A model generated the notes under the pieces. That model was not told the DNA's origin and searched no databases. It saw nothing but the letters and a program-made list of their open reading frames with translations. A stretch of DNA of 64,000 nucleotides from Micromonospora carbonacea (lineage in GTDB: Bacteria; Actinomycetota; Actinomycetes; Mycobacteriales; Micromonosporaceae): assembly GCF_014205165.1 (NCBI RefSeq), contig NZ_JACHMZ010000001.1, forward strand, positions 2,254,501-2,318,500, read 5' to 3'. This document shows, piece by piece, positions 9,325 through 17,696 of this stretch. Made by a program: the position numbers and the translations under genes. Position 1 is the first letter of the stretch. Each line of letters begins with the position of its first letter.

Positions 9325-10305
9325 ATGAAGATTACGGGTGTGCCCCTGGCTGGCATCGCCGAAGGGTGGCTGACCATCGAACCCCAGGAGCTCGTCGCCG
9401 TCCTACGAGGCGGCCAGGTCACCGTCGAACTGGTCGACCGGATGGAAGAGGGCCTTCCGCGACTACGCTTCCTGGAGGCGACCCGGGGCGGTGACCAAGC
9501 TCGGGCCCTCATCCACGCCGAACTCGGCATGGTGGTGGATGTCCTTGACCGATCCGCCTACACGGCTGTGGCAGGTCAGCGACTGTACGCCTTGGCGGCA
9601 GAACTCGGCCGGATGGCCGGCTGGGCATCGTTCGATGCTGGCCTGCACGCAGCGGCGCAGCGCTACTGGATCGCCGCACTACACGCCGCCGCCGACCGAC
9701 TGCTGGGAGCCAACATCCTCAAATCGATGAGCCTTCAGTGCTACGACTTTGGCCGTCCCCGAGAGGCGCTGGAGCTGGCGCGAAGCGCCCAGGAGGGCGC
9801 TAAAGGGGTGACCCCACGCGCCGCCGCGATGCTGGCGCTACGGGAGGCCAGGGCTCACGCAGCGATCGGCGACAGCAAGGCATGCGAACGCCTCCTCAAA
9901 CAAGCCGACGCCGAGTTTGATCGCGTAACGTCGACCGACACAGAGCCCGCCTTCCTCGGATACTTCGACGAATCCGAGTTCAACGCCCAGGTCGGAACCT
10001 GCTACCTGGATCTGGGGCGAACGAAAGAAGCCGACGCGTACCTCAGTCATGCGCTGCGGGTGGTCCCCGCCACCAAGGTGCGCGACCGGGCTACCTACGT
10101 GATCCGCCGCGCGTCGGCACAGGCGCAGCTCGGGGACGCCGACTACGCCGCGTCGCTTGTCGCGGAGGCGATACCGCTGATCCGTGAGGCGCCATCGGAA
10201 CGGAACATGCGCCGCGTCGTTCGAGTGCGGCAACGGCTCCCGTTCACCAAGGCCGACCCGCGCGCTCGCGCCCTCGATGACCAGCTCGCTACCCTGGGGG
10301 TCTGA
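9325..10305 (+). CDS. TPR-like protein, resembles C-terminal half of an XRE regulator
   Basis: A 326-residue protein; ATG 9325 was preferred over an upstream in-frame GTG because coding-like sequence starts there. Short N-terminal sequence IEPQELVAVLRGGQVTVELVDRMEEGLPRLRFLEA matches the linker that follows the helix-turn-helix in actinomycete XRE regulators, and the rest is TPR-like (YLDLGRTKEADAYLSHALRVVP). The DNA-binding domain itself is absent. It sits 2 bp before the SDR gene. It could sense a signal and act through the XRE protein at the start of the cluster; that is inference. Confidence 0.65.
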   Translation: MKITGVPLAGIAEGWLTIEPQELVAVLRGGQVTVELVDRMEEGLPRLRFLEATRGGDQARALIHAELGMVVDVLDRSAYTAVAGQRLYALAAELGRMAGWASFDAGLHAAAQRYWIAALHAAADRLLGANILKSMSLQCYDFGRPREALELARSAQEGAKGVTPRAAAMLALREARAHAAIGDSKACERLLKQADAEFDRVTSTDTEPAFLGYFDESEFNAQVGTCYLDLGRTKEADAYLSHALRVVPATKVRDRATYVIRRASAQAQLGDADYAASLVAEAIPLIREAPSERNMRRVVRVRQRLPFTKADPRARALDDQLATLGV

Positions 10306-10307
10306 TC

Positions 10308-11015
10308 ATGGCTGACGACATCAAGGTCGCCGTAGTGACCGGCGCCAACCGTGGGCTCGGCTCAGCCATCGCTCGTGGGCTGGCGGAGCAAGGTTTGCAT
10401 GTGGTGCTGGCCGGCCGGAACGAGTATTCCGTCGACCGCGTGGTGTCCGACCTGACGAAGCGCGGACTGTCCGCCAGCGGCCACCAACTCGACATCAACG
10501 ACCCGGCCAGCGTGGCTCGGGCCTTCGCCGACACTGCCAAGCGACACGGCCGGCTGGACGTGTTGGTGAACAACGCTGGCATCGCGATCGACCGCGGTCA
10601 GACCGCAGCGAGCCCCGACTTCGAGCGGGTCCGCAGCGCCTTAGACACCAACCTGCTGGGCGCCTGGCGCTGCTGCGCCGCCGCCGTGCCGGAGATGAAA
10701 AAGAACGGCTACGGCCGCATCGTCAACATCAGCAGCCACCTCGCTTCGCTCGCCACCATGGGCGACACGAACGTCTCCTACCGCGTGTCCAAGGCGGCCC
10801 TCAACGCGCTGACCCGGGTCCTCGCGGCCGAACTCGCCGGCACCGGCATCCTGGTCAACGCATGCTCACCGGGACGCATGAACACCAGGATGGCGTACGG
10901 CGAGACCGACCGGACGCCTGAGGAAGGTGCCGACACACCCGTGTGGCTCGCTACCCTGCCATCGGGCGGCCCGACCGGCGGCCTGTTCGCCAACCGCGTG
11001 CCGATCGACTGGTAG
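10308..11015 (+). CDS. SDR-family oxidoreductase of the lanthipeptide cluster
   Basis: A 235-residue classical short-chain dehydrogenase. TGANRGLGSAIA is the Rossmann glycine motif, LVNNAGIA the NNAG motif, and YRVSK supplies the catalytic Tyr and Lys, with Ser in NISSHLAS. It starts 2 bp after the TPR-like gene and probably ends the operon. A tailoring role such as reduction of dehydroalanine or the C-terminus is possible but inferred from context only. Confidence 0.85.
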   Translation: MADDIKVAVVTGANRGLGSAIARGLAEQGLHVVLAGRNEYSVDRVVSDLTKRGLSASGHQLDINDPASVARAFADTAKRHGRLDVLVNNAGIAIDRGQTAASPDFERVRSALDTNLLGAWRCCAAAVPEMKKNGYGRIVNISSHLASLATMGDTNVSYRVSKAALNALTRVLAAELAGTGILVNACSPGRMNTRMAYGETDRTPEEGADTPVWLATLPSGGPTGGLFANRVPIDW

Positions 11016-11080
11016 CTGCACGAACTCCTCACTTTTATCCAACGTCACCTCTCACCAACAGGAGCGGCTGAGCCCGGTTA

Positions 11081-11230
11081 CCAAGGCCCCCGCGCGTGCG
11101 GGGACGACACGAACAGGCCGAGCACGTGGTAGTAGCGCGGGGAAAGACCCCCGCGCATGCGGGGACGACTAGGCGGCCCCGATCATGTGCTGCCACACGG
11201 ACGGAAGACCCCCGCGCGTGCGGGGACGAC
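11081..11230 (-). CRISPR. Short type I-E-like CRISPR array, three repeats, no cas genes
   Basis: Three 28-bp repeats end at 11108, 11169 and 11230 with a strict 61-bp period and two 33-bp spacers. The conserved core on the + strand is CCCCCGCGCGTGCGGGGACG; it can form the hairpin typical of type I-E repeats. Read in the canonical I-E orientation the array lies on the reverse strand with the leader to the right. The leftmost repeat differs from the others at its outer end, as expected for the leader-distal repeat. No cas gene is in the window. Confidence 0.85.
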
Positions 11231-11422
11231 ACTTGCTTACCTGGGGCTTTATCGAGCGGGGAATGCGAAAAAGTTCGGTCGGCTCATCGGGTCGATTCGG
11301 GTTCGCGGGGCAGCCTCGCGATGGAGGTCGGTCGTTGCCTCATCCTACGGTCCCTTGGCCGTTGCGGGCGCGGGCAGAACCTGTGATGGCATGTACCGCA
11401 GGGGGCGGTTGCGTCCACGGAA

Positions 11423-12808
11423 GTGGTGTACGACTTGCCCGTGTTGGGCGTGTTGCGTAGATGAGAGACGGCCATCGCGTCGATCCTTCAAGACGACCAA
11501 GTCAGAGAAGGAAGAGAGAACGCGATGGCCGCTTCAGAGAGTGTGAACCCCGTTGACCTGCTGCGCGAGCAGATCGAGGGCGCGTCGCCGGACGTGTTGC
11601 AGGCGATGATCAAAACGTTCGCGCAGGCGGTGATGTCCGCCGAGGCCGACGCGATCTGCGGCGCCGGTTACGGACAGCGCAGCGACGAGCGGGTCAACTC
11701 CCGCAACGGCTACCGGCCTCGGGAGTGGGACACCCGGGCCGGCACGATCGACCTGGCGATCCCGAAGCTGCGGCAGGGCTCCTACTTCCCGGACTGGCTG
11801 CTGACGCACCGGCGGCGGGCCGAGCAGGCCCTGGTCTCAGTGGTCGCCACGAGCTATCTGCTCGGGGTGTCGACGCGGCGGGTGGAGAAGCTGGTCGAGC
11901 AGCTCGGGATCCGGCAGCTGTCGAAGTCGCAGGTCTCGGAGATGGCCGCCCACCTGGACGCCCAAGTCGAGGCGTTCCGCAACCGGCCCCTCGACGCCGC
12001 CCACTACACGTTCGTGTGGACCGACGCGTTGACGATGAAGGTCCGCGAGCACGGCCGCACCGTCAACGTCCACGCTCTGGTCGCCGTCGGGGTCAACGCC
12101 GACGGCCAACGTGAAGTCCTCGGCGTCGACGTCGCCTCGGACGAAGACGGGGCCGGATGGCTGGCATTCCTGCGGTCCCTGACGGCCCGCGGACTGTCCG
12201 GCGTCCAGCTCGTCATCTCCGACGCCCATCGCGGCCTCGTCGCAGCGATCGGCGCCGCGCTGCCCGGCGCCGCCTGGCAACGATGCCGCACCCACTACTT
12301 GCGCAACCTGCTCACGAAGGTCCCCAGATCGGCGCAGCCGTGGATCGCCACCCTCGTCCGCACGATCTTCGACCAGCCCGACGCCGACGCCGTCCACGCC
12401 CAGTTCCGGCGGGTCGTCGCCACGATCGAAGCGAAGTTCCCCGCTGCGGCCGAACACCTCGACGCCGCCCGCGACGACCTGCTCGCCTTCACCGGCTTCC
12501 CCCGCGAGATCTGGCGCCAGATCTGGTCCAACAATCCCCAGGAGCGGTTGAACAAGGAGATCCGCCGCCGCACCGACGTCGTCGGCATCTTTCCCAACCG
12601 GGCGGCGATCATCAGACTCGTCGGCGCGGTCCTGGCCGAGCAGACCGACGAGTGGACCGAAAGACGCCGCTACATGGGCCTGGAACTCCTCGCCAAAGCC
12701 CGCCTGATCACCGTCGACACCCGCCAACACGACACCGACCAGCCCAACGCAGCACCAATCGCCGCATAGCATCAGACCGGATCACGCGATGGCCGTCTCT
12801 TACACCAC
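11423..12808 (+). mobile_element. IS256-family insertion sequence with terminal inverted repeats
   Basis: The right end (12785-12808) is a 24-bp terminal repeat ending in TACACCAC. The left end has the same two blocks in inverted form, GTGGTGTA at 11423-11430 and GAGAGACGGCCATCGCG at 11463-11479, but separated by 32 extra bases. A full-length transposase gene lies between. No clear 8-9-bp target duplication was found at these borders, so the exact left limit is uncertain. Confidence 0.75.
11525..12769 (+). CDS. IS256-family transposase (mutator type)
   Basis: A 414-residue DDE transposase of normal length. The mutator signature is present: FVWTDALTMKVREHGR (first Asp), LQLVISDAHRGL-like GVQLVISDAHRGLVAAI (second Asp), WQRCRTHYLRNLLTKVP, and WSNNPQERLNKEIRRRTDVVGIFPN around the catalytic Glu. 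GGAAGAGAG upstream of ATG is an acceptable ribosome-binding site. The gene appears intact, so the element may be active. Confidence 0.95.
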   Translation: MAASESVNPVDLLREQIEGASPDVLQAMIKTFAQAVMSAEADAICGAGYGQRSDERVNSRNGYRPREWDTRAGTIDLAIPKLRQGSYFPDWLLTHRRRAEQALVSVVATSYLLGVSTRRVEKLVEQLGIRQLSKSQVSEMAAHLDAQVEAFRNRPLDAAHYTFVWTDALTMKVREHGRTVNVHALVAVGVNADGQREVLGVDVASDEDGAGWLAFLRSLTARGLSGVQLVISDAHRGLVAAIGAALPGAAWQRCRTHYLRNLLTKVPRSAQPWIATLVRTIFDQPDADAVHAQFRRVVATIEAKFPAAAEHLDAARDDLLAFTGFPREIWRQIWSNNPQERLNKEIRRRTDVVGIFPNRAAIIRLVGAVLAEQTDEWTERRRYMGLELLAKARLITVDTRQHDTDQPNAAPIAA

Positions 12809-13089
12809 CAGCGCGGACGTGACCGTTTGGCCTTCCCGGAACCGGCGCAGACCCCGCTTCATCAAAGCGGAGAACTCAACGTCAAGTGCAGGTGCAAACC
12901 TCCCCATGGCCTGCCTTGCAGGTGACCGGGCATCTGGTGGTGCTCGTCCGGAGGACGGCCCAGCCGCCCCGCGCGGCGTCTGTCGCTGGTCTGTGACCGC
13001 CGACGGGATGCCGTCCTCGCCTGGCGCGCTCGACTGCGTTCAGTGCGAAGAGTTGCGTTCATCGTAAAAGAGTGTGCAGAATGTAAGGC

Positions 13090-13527
13090 ATGAGTCAATG
13101 GGACATCTTCACGGACGTGGCCGCGATCCTGTGCCCGATCCCGCGACCCGAACCTGGCGAGGAAGACTTCGACGGCTTCCTCGCCGCGCGCGACCAAGCT
13201 GTCGAAGACCAGGAGCGCATCGTCGAAAACCTGCGGGCCGCGTGGGAGGGGGGCGACCAGGATCCGTTGATCGGGGCATTGGCCACCGCTCGCCGCGCGA
13301 AGGAGGAGGCGGAGCAGCGGATCCGCGAGTTGCTCGCCTATGGCCGCGAGTTCGTCCAACCCCGCCCCTACACGTTGGGCGACCTGGCCGCAGCCGCCGG
13401 CATGTCCATCTCCGGCGTGCGCACCGCCTACGGCCATCGCGACGTCGCCCAGGTGGCCGATGCCACCGGCGGCAAGCCCCGCGAGTGGCGAGCCCTCGAC
13501 TCCGATGACCGAAGGGCAACGGCATGA
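13090..13527 (+). CDS. Small hypothetical protein with possible winged or HTH segment
   Basis: A 145-residue acidic protein not recognised as a named family. The middle is a charged helix likely to form a coiled coil (RRAKEEAEQRIRELLAYG), followed by YTLGDLAAAAGMSISGVRTAYG, which reads like a helix-turn-helix. The start codon follows an AT-richer stretch (CGTAAAAGAG...GAATGTAAGG) that may be its promoter. Its stop overlaps the start of the next gene as ATGA. It may be the regulator half of a two-gene unit in this mobile region. Confidence 0.6.
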   Translation: MSQWDIFTDVAAILCPIPRPEPGEEDFDGFLAARDQAVEDQERIVENLRAAWEGGDQDPLIGALATARRAKEEAEQRIRELLAYGREFVQPRPYTLGDLAAAAGMSISGVRTAYGHRDVAQVADATGGKPREWRALDSDDRRATA

Positions 13528-13718
13528 GCGCAGCGACGTGCACCTGCCCGATCCGCTGGCGGTGCCTCTACGCCATCATCGAAGGCGTCCGCTACGAAGT
13601 AGTCCCGAGTCCCGTCGACACCGCAATCAGCCTGCTGTTTCGGGGCTGGTGCGCCGGCTGCGGTGTCGAGTTCACCCACCCGTTCCGCGTCAGTGCCGCC
13701 CGTGAGCGGGCGGCCTGA
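13524..13718 (+). CDS. Small cysteine-containing hypothetical protein
   Basis: A 64-residue protein overlapping the previous gene by 4 bp. Cysteines occur as CTCPIRWRC near the N-terminus and CAGC near residue 46, a pattern that could bind a metal. No family was recognised. The gene overlap supports it being real and co-expressed with the gene before it. Confidence 0.5.
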   Translation: MSAATCTCPIRWRCLYAIIEGVRYEVVPSPVDTAISLLFRGWCAGCGVEFTHPFRVSAARERAA

Positions 13719-14250
13719 CCAGGCCGCTTCTGGGCGTCGATCCTTCGCTGGCCAGACGAGCAAGTCGATCTCGCGGGTAGCCGACCGACGCCCCGAAGTT
13801 GCGAGGTCAGTTAGCCTGTTCGCCATCGTCGTCGAGAGAACCTTCCCTGCATCCCGAGTGAGCGGGGCGCGAGCCGACGCTCGAGCCCCGCTCCAGTCCA
13901 GAAGGGTGAGGTCGGCTGAGCGGGATGACGCCGATCAGGCCCAATCCAAGTTGGGTATCGGTTCGTGTCAATCCGCCGACGCGAACCCCTGTCGGCGGCG
14001 GCGGGCGGGTCACGATGGGGCTGGCGCTCATCGTACTCGTGCCGATAGTGCCCGGGCCCCGGGCGAGGGTCGGTGGAACCTGGCAACGCGCTGTCGGCTT
14101 CTCCCTCTTTTACCCCCCCGAAAACCCACGTTTGTGAGTGATAGGCGTTGACAAGAAGCGATCACAGCACGGGCGTGTCTGTGCAGCTCAGCGCCAACTT
14201 TCGACAGGCGGCGACGAGGTTCGGATCGCTACTTTCGGTAACCGCGGGTT
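13719..14250. other. Non-coding stretch without a recognisable gene
   Basis: About 530 bases between the small-gene pair and the tRNA-like fragment. The short open frames here have no family resemblance and no ribosome-binding sites. Composition is slightly less GC-rich near 14100-14160. It looks like decayed DNA. Confidence 0.5.
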
Positions 14251-14278
14251 CGGGGTTCGAGTCCTTGCCGGCGCTCCA
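14251..14278 (+). other. tRNA 3'-end-like fragment, possible attachment-site scar
   Basis: The sequence has a T-arm pattern, CGGGG, the loop TTCGAGT and CCTTG, followed by CCGGCGC and a terminal TCCA, like the acceptor end of a tRNA. GCGCC at 14191-14195 could pair with part of the acceptor strand, but no proper anticodon arm is visible. The best reading is the 3' part of a tRNA duplicated by an integrating element; chance resemblance cannot be excluded. Confidence 0.3.
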
Positions 14279-14373
14279 ATGATCAAGTGGACTCTTCGAG
14301 TTGTCGACGCAGGCGGGGTAGTTGTTTGATTGGAGCGTGGGATGACCGGCTTGCGTATCGAAGTGTTCGATGT

Positions 14374-14915
14374 TCAGTGTGTGGGCGGGAGCAGCCGCCG
14401 TAGGGTCGGGCCGAGGGCGGTGGCGAGGGTGTCGTCGTCGCTGGCGTGTCGGGCGAGTTTGACCACGCCCATTGTGGTGTATGCGGTGGGTCCGTGACTG
14501 GCTGCGGTGGTGATGTCTTGCCGGGGAATGTCCGCGAGTAGGTGCCGGATGAGCGCTTCTCCGCCTCAGTATGCTTCGGCGGGGACGGATAGTCTCCCGA
14601 GCCACGACAGGAGTATCCCCGCACGGTCGGCTGGTGTGGGTACGGCGGCGGTGAGGTGACCTTTCAGGGCGTCGCGTTGTGACGCAGACAGCGCGCCAGC
14701 CTGTTGGCCGTCGAGGCCCACCAGGATCGGTTGCAGCACTTCGGGGACCGCCCGTTAGATCAGGTACGGCCTGCCCGCGTTTCCGGCGGGCCGGAACTGC
14801 GGGTGTCCTTCGTGCAGGTTCAGTAGGTCGGTCAGTGGTGCCAGGAACAGCGGGATCTGGTCCGGAGCACCGTGAGTGGCGAGGAGCAGGTGCAACGTGG
14901 CGGGATTGCGGGTCG
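14374..14915 (-). pseudogene. Pseudogene of unknown family with two in-frame stops
   Basis: A continuous reverse-strand frame reads as ordinary protein from about 14915 to a stop at 14374-14376 but is broken by TAA at 14755-14757 and TGA at 14566-14568. Preserved pieces include LATHGAPDQIPLFLAPLTDL, LQPILVGLDGQQAG, ADRAGILLSWLGRLSVPAE and TMGVVKLARHASDDDTLATA. It has a helical look but no family was recognised. The N-terminal end runs into the CRISPR array at 14933. Confidence 0.6.
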
Positions 14916-14932
14916 TCGGCCACGGCTGCTCC

Positions 14933-15142
14933 GGATCACCCCCGCATGCGCGGGGAGCAGGGCTAGGTCTTCGTCGCGACGCGCGGCAACCGGGGATCAT
15001 CCCCGCGTGCGCGGGGAGCGGCGCCCGTGGGAGGGCGCGCCCCGGCTCGCGGACGGATCCCCCGGCATGGGCGGGGAGCAGGCGGCGGCCACGACTAGGG
15101 CGACGCACGCCCAGCGGATCCCCCGGCATGGGCGGGGAGCAG
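14933..15142 (-). CRISPR. Second short type I-E-like CRISPR array, four degenerate repeats
   Basis: Four repeats of 27-28 bp start at 14933, 14994, 15054 and 15116 with a period of 60-61 bp. The first two carry the core CCCCGC(A/G)TGCGCGGGGAGC; the last two share CCCCGGCATGGGCGGGGAGC. Canonical orientation is the reverse strand with the leader to the right. The bases just after the right-hand repeat (ACT..TTGACCTGGGA) resemble those after the first array. There is no cas gene in the window. Confidence 0.82.
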
Positions 15143-15269
15143 ACTCCTTGACCTGGGATGCTAAAGATCGACTGCACTGTTCTGTTCACTTTGGCTGACA
15201 GTCCGTTCATGTGGCGTCTTGCTTCTGCTGATGGACTGCAGTTGATGCAGAGAGCATGGTAGCCAACGC

Positions 15270-16122
15270 TTACCCCGGCGGTGGTGTCGTGGCGACTGAG
15301 CTGCCGATCCGGTGGGCGGCGTGTTCGATGTCGCTCTCCCGGGTTTCACGGCCGAGGCTGAGGCGGATGGTAGCTCGCGCGTCGGAATCGGGCAGGCCGA
15401 TGGCGGTGAGGACGTGGGACGGTTTGGCGTGCCCGCTGGCGCAAGCTGATCCATTGGAGATGGCGAGGTCGGGTAGGGCGTCGATGAGATCGGCGGCGTC
15501 GATGCCGGGGATGGTGAGGCTGAGGTTGCCGGGTAGTCGGTGTTCGGGGCTGCCGTTGATGTGAGCGTGTGGAAGGGCGGCGAGTAGTCGGTCGGCGAGG
15601 CTGTCACGTAGCTGCGCGATGCGTGGGGTTTCGTGTTCGCGTTCGGTGGCGAGGATGCGTAGGGCTTCGGCGAGGGCGATGGTGCCGGGGAGATTGATGG
15701 TGCCGGCCCTGAAGCCGTGCTCCTGGCTGCCGGCGTATTGGGGCCGTAAGGGCGTTCCGCGGCGGATGTAGAGGGCGCCGATGCCTTTGGGGCCGTAGAT
15801 TTTGTGTGCGGAGATGGTGAGCAGGTCGACGCCGAGCCGGCTGACGTCGATGTCGAGTGCGCCGATGGCTTGGGCGGCGTCGGTGTGTAGTAGCACGTTG
15901 TGGCGGCGGGTGATGGCGGCTATGTCGGCGATTGGTTGGATGGTGCCGATTTCATTGTTGGCGTACATCACTGACACCAGAACGGTGTGCGGGGTGATGG
16001 CTACGGCGACGTCGGCTGGGTTCACGCGCCCATGGTGATCCACTGGGACGGTGGTGACGGAGTATCCCGCGCGGCTGAGGTGGTCGCAGGTGGCCAGAAC
16101 CGACTGGTGCTCGATGGGGGTG
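15270..16122 (-). pseudogene. Cysteine desulfurase (NifS/IscS-like), 5' end lost at IS3
   Basis: About 282 of the usual ~385 residues remain, reading from the IS3 border to a stop at 15270. ISAHKIYGPKG carries the PLP-binding Lys and NGSACASGHAKPSHVL the catalytic Cys; IEHQSVLATCDHL is the PLP-stacking His region. The first ~100 residues, including the glycine-rich PLP phosphate site, are missing, so the protein cannot be functional as it stands. The family supplies persulfide sulfur for cofactors, tRNA thiolation or DNA phosphorothioation. Its neighbours suggest the last possibility. Confidence 0.85.
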
Positions 16123-16154
16123 GGGTCTGCTGCACCGATAGGTGACAGTTTCAG

Positions 16155-17018
16155 TCACGCGGCCTGACTGGCCGGTGGGGTCATGATGGTCTCGTACTCG
16201 ATAGGGGTCAACCGGGACAGGGATCGTTGGCGTCGTCGGCGATGGTAGGTCCGTTCGATCCAGGTCACGATCGCGGTCCTGAGCTGCTGCCGGGTCGTCC
16301 AGGTTCGGCGGTCGAGGACGTTGTTCTGCAGCAGGCCGAAGAACGATTCCATGGCGGCGTTGTCGCCGGCGGCGCCGACTCTGCCCATCGACCCGGTCAC
16401 GTCGTGCTGGTTTAGGGCGTGGACGAATTTTCGGCTGCGAAATTGCGACCCGCGGTCGGTGTGCAGCACGCAGCCGGCCACGTCACCACGGCGGGCTGCG
16501 GCGTTGTGCAACGCGGTGACGGCCAGGCGGGACTTCATCCGTGAGTCGATGGAGTAGCCGACGATCCGGTTCGACCACACGTCCTTGATCGCGCACAGGT
16601 AGAGCTTGCCCTCACCCGTGCGGTGCTCGGTGATGTCGGCCAGCCACAACCGGTTCGGGCCGTCGGCGGTGAAGTCTCGCTTGACGAGGTCGTCGTGAAC
16701 CGGTGGACCGGCCTTGCCACCCTTGCCGGGCTTCCTGCGCTTGCTGAAGGCGCTCCACCAGCCGTTGTCCGAGCAGATCTTCCATCCGGTGCGCTCTGCC
16801 ATCGGCTCTCCGGCGGCGCGGGCCTCATCGATCAGGAACCGGTAGCCGAACTCCGGGTCATCGCGGTGGGCGTCGACCAGGGCATTCGCGCGGTAAGCAG
16901 CGACGAGTTCGGCGTCGCGGACAGGCCGGGCGAGCCACCGGTAGTAGGGCTGACGAGCGATGTTCAGCACCCGGCACGTCACCGCGACGGGGATCCCGTC
17001 GGCGGCCAGCTCGCTCAC
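16155..17018 (-). CDS. IS3-family transposase orfB
   Basis: A 287-residue integrase-core protein with the DDE residues in WLADITEH, LHTDRGSQF and AMESFFGLLQ, plus the N-terminal HTH_21-like part (YRANALVDAHRDDPEFGYR). Its start overlaps the orfA stop as ATGA; in this family the two frames are usually joined by programmed frameshifting or coupling. It appears intact. Confidence 0.93.
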   Translation of the reverse strand: MSELAADGIPVAVTCRVLNIARQPYYRWLARPVRDAELVAAYRANALVDAHRDDPEFGYRFLIDEARAAGEPMAERTGWKICSDNGWWSAFSKRRKPGKGGKAGPPVHDDLVKRDFTADGPNRLWLADITEHRTGEGKLYLCAIKDVWSNRIVGYSIDSRMKSRLAVTALHNAAARRGDVAGCVLHTDRGSQFRSRKFVHALNQHDVTGSMGRVGAAGDNAAMESFFGLLQNNVLDRRTWTTRQQLRTAIVTWIERTYHRRRRQRSLSRLTPIEYETIMTPPASQAA

Positions 17019-17347
17019 GAGCGGGTAGAGCCTTTTCCCGGCAGATGCGCCTGCGACAAGTACGCCGCGGCCCGCCGCAGGACCTCGTTCTCCTGCTCCA
17101 ACAACCGGATCCGCTTGCGGGCCTCGCGCAGCTCGGCTGACTCGCCACCGGTCGTGCCGGGCTTCGCGCCAGCATCAACGTCGGCTTGGCGCAGCCACTT
17201 GAACAACGTCATCGGGTGGACCCCGAAGTCCTTCGCGATCTGCTCGACCGTCACACCTGGCTCGCGGTCGCGGGCCACCCGCACGACGTCATCACGGAAC
17301 TCACGAGGGTAAGGCTTGGGCACAGCGACATCCTTCCAGCCCGCCAC
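17015..17347 (-). CDS. IS3-family transposase orfA
   Basis: Up to 110 residues, with GTG 17347 or GTG 17323 as start. PYPREFRDDVVRVARDRE and VEQIAKDFGVHPMTLFKWLRQ form the helix-turn-helix that binds the element's ends; RKRIRLLEQENEVLRRAAAY is the leucine-zipper segment used to pair with OrfAB. It is part of the same IS3 element. Confidence 0.92.
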   Translation of the reverse strand: MAGWKDVAVPKPYPREFRDDVVRVARDREPGVTVEQIAKDFGVHPMTLFKWLRQADVDAGAKPGTTGGESAELREARKRIRLLEQENEVLRRAAAYLSQAHLPGKGSTRS

Positions 17348-17393
17348 CAGGGCAAGCCATCTCAGATGTCACCTACCGGTGCAGCAGACCCTC

Positions 17394-17678
17394 GCGAGCA
17401 TCGACGACATCTACTACGGCCTAGCGCTACTACGCTCCGGCATGGCCCACGGCTGCATGATCGTCTCCGAGGCGATCGGGCAGGACGCCATCGAAGGACG
17501 CCTGCCCGGCGGCCCCGACTTCCGGCTTGTCGCCTTCGCCGAAGACTTCAACCCGATGCTCGAACTAGTCACCGGCGTGTTCGCCCGCAAAGGCGAACGA
17601 CAGCAGTACGCACCCACGCATCCCCTCAACATGCTGTGGCACGCCTTCGCCGAAGAGACCCGATCAGCAAACTCGTGA
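17394..17678 (+). pseudogene. C-terminal gene fragment of unknown family, 5' end lost at IS3
   Basis: From the IS3 border to a stop at 17678 a frame reads SIDDIYYGLALLRSGMAHG, then DFRLVAFAEDFNPMLELVTG and THPLNMLWHAFAEETRS. There is no start codon or upstream signal outside the IS. The family was not recognised. It lies 18 bp before the nuclease-methyltransferase fusion and was probably translated with it. It is divergent from the truncated cysteine desulfurase, so the IS event removed the shared 5' region of both. Confidence 0.55.
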
Positions 17679-17696
17679 CCCCGCAGGAGAACTCAC

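Larger units (their letters stand above)
16123..17391 (-). mobile_element. IS3-family insertion sequence
   Basis: Inverted terminal repeats of about 25 bp lie at 16123-16147 (GGGTCTGCTGCACCGATAGG...) and 17367-17391 with one mismatch. Inside are overlapping orfA and orfB. No matching 3-4-bp target duplication was found, and the genes on the two sides are different, so the insertion was probably followed by deletion of flanking DNA. Confidence 0.85.

Noticed and set aside
11096..11386. Open frames across the first CRISPR array encoding repeated RACGDD/HAGTT-like peptides
   Set aside because: These are translations of the repeats; the 61-bp period and palindromic cores show a CRISPR array, not a protein.
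14755..15210. Reverse-strand frame with PAHAG-type repeats
   Set aside because: It runs through the second CRISPR array; only its C-terminal third, outside the array, has protein-like character and is reported as a pseudogene.
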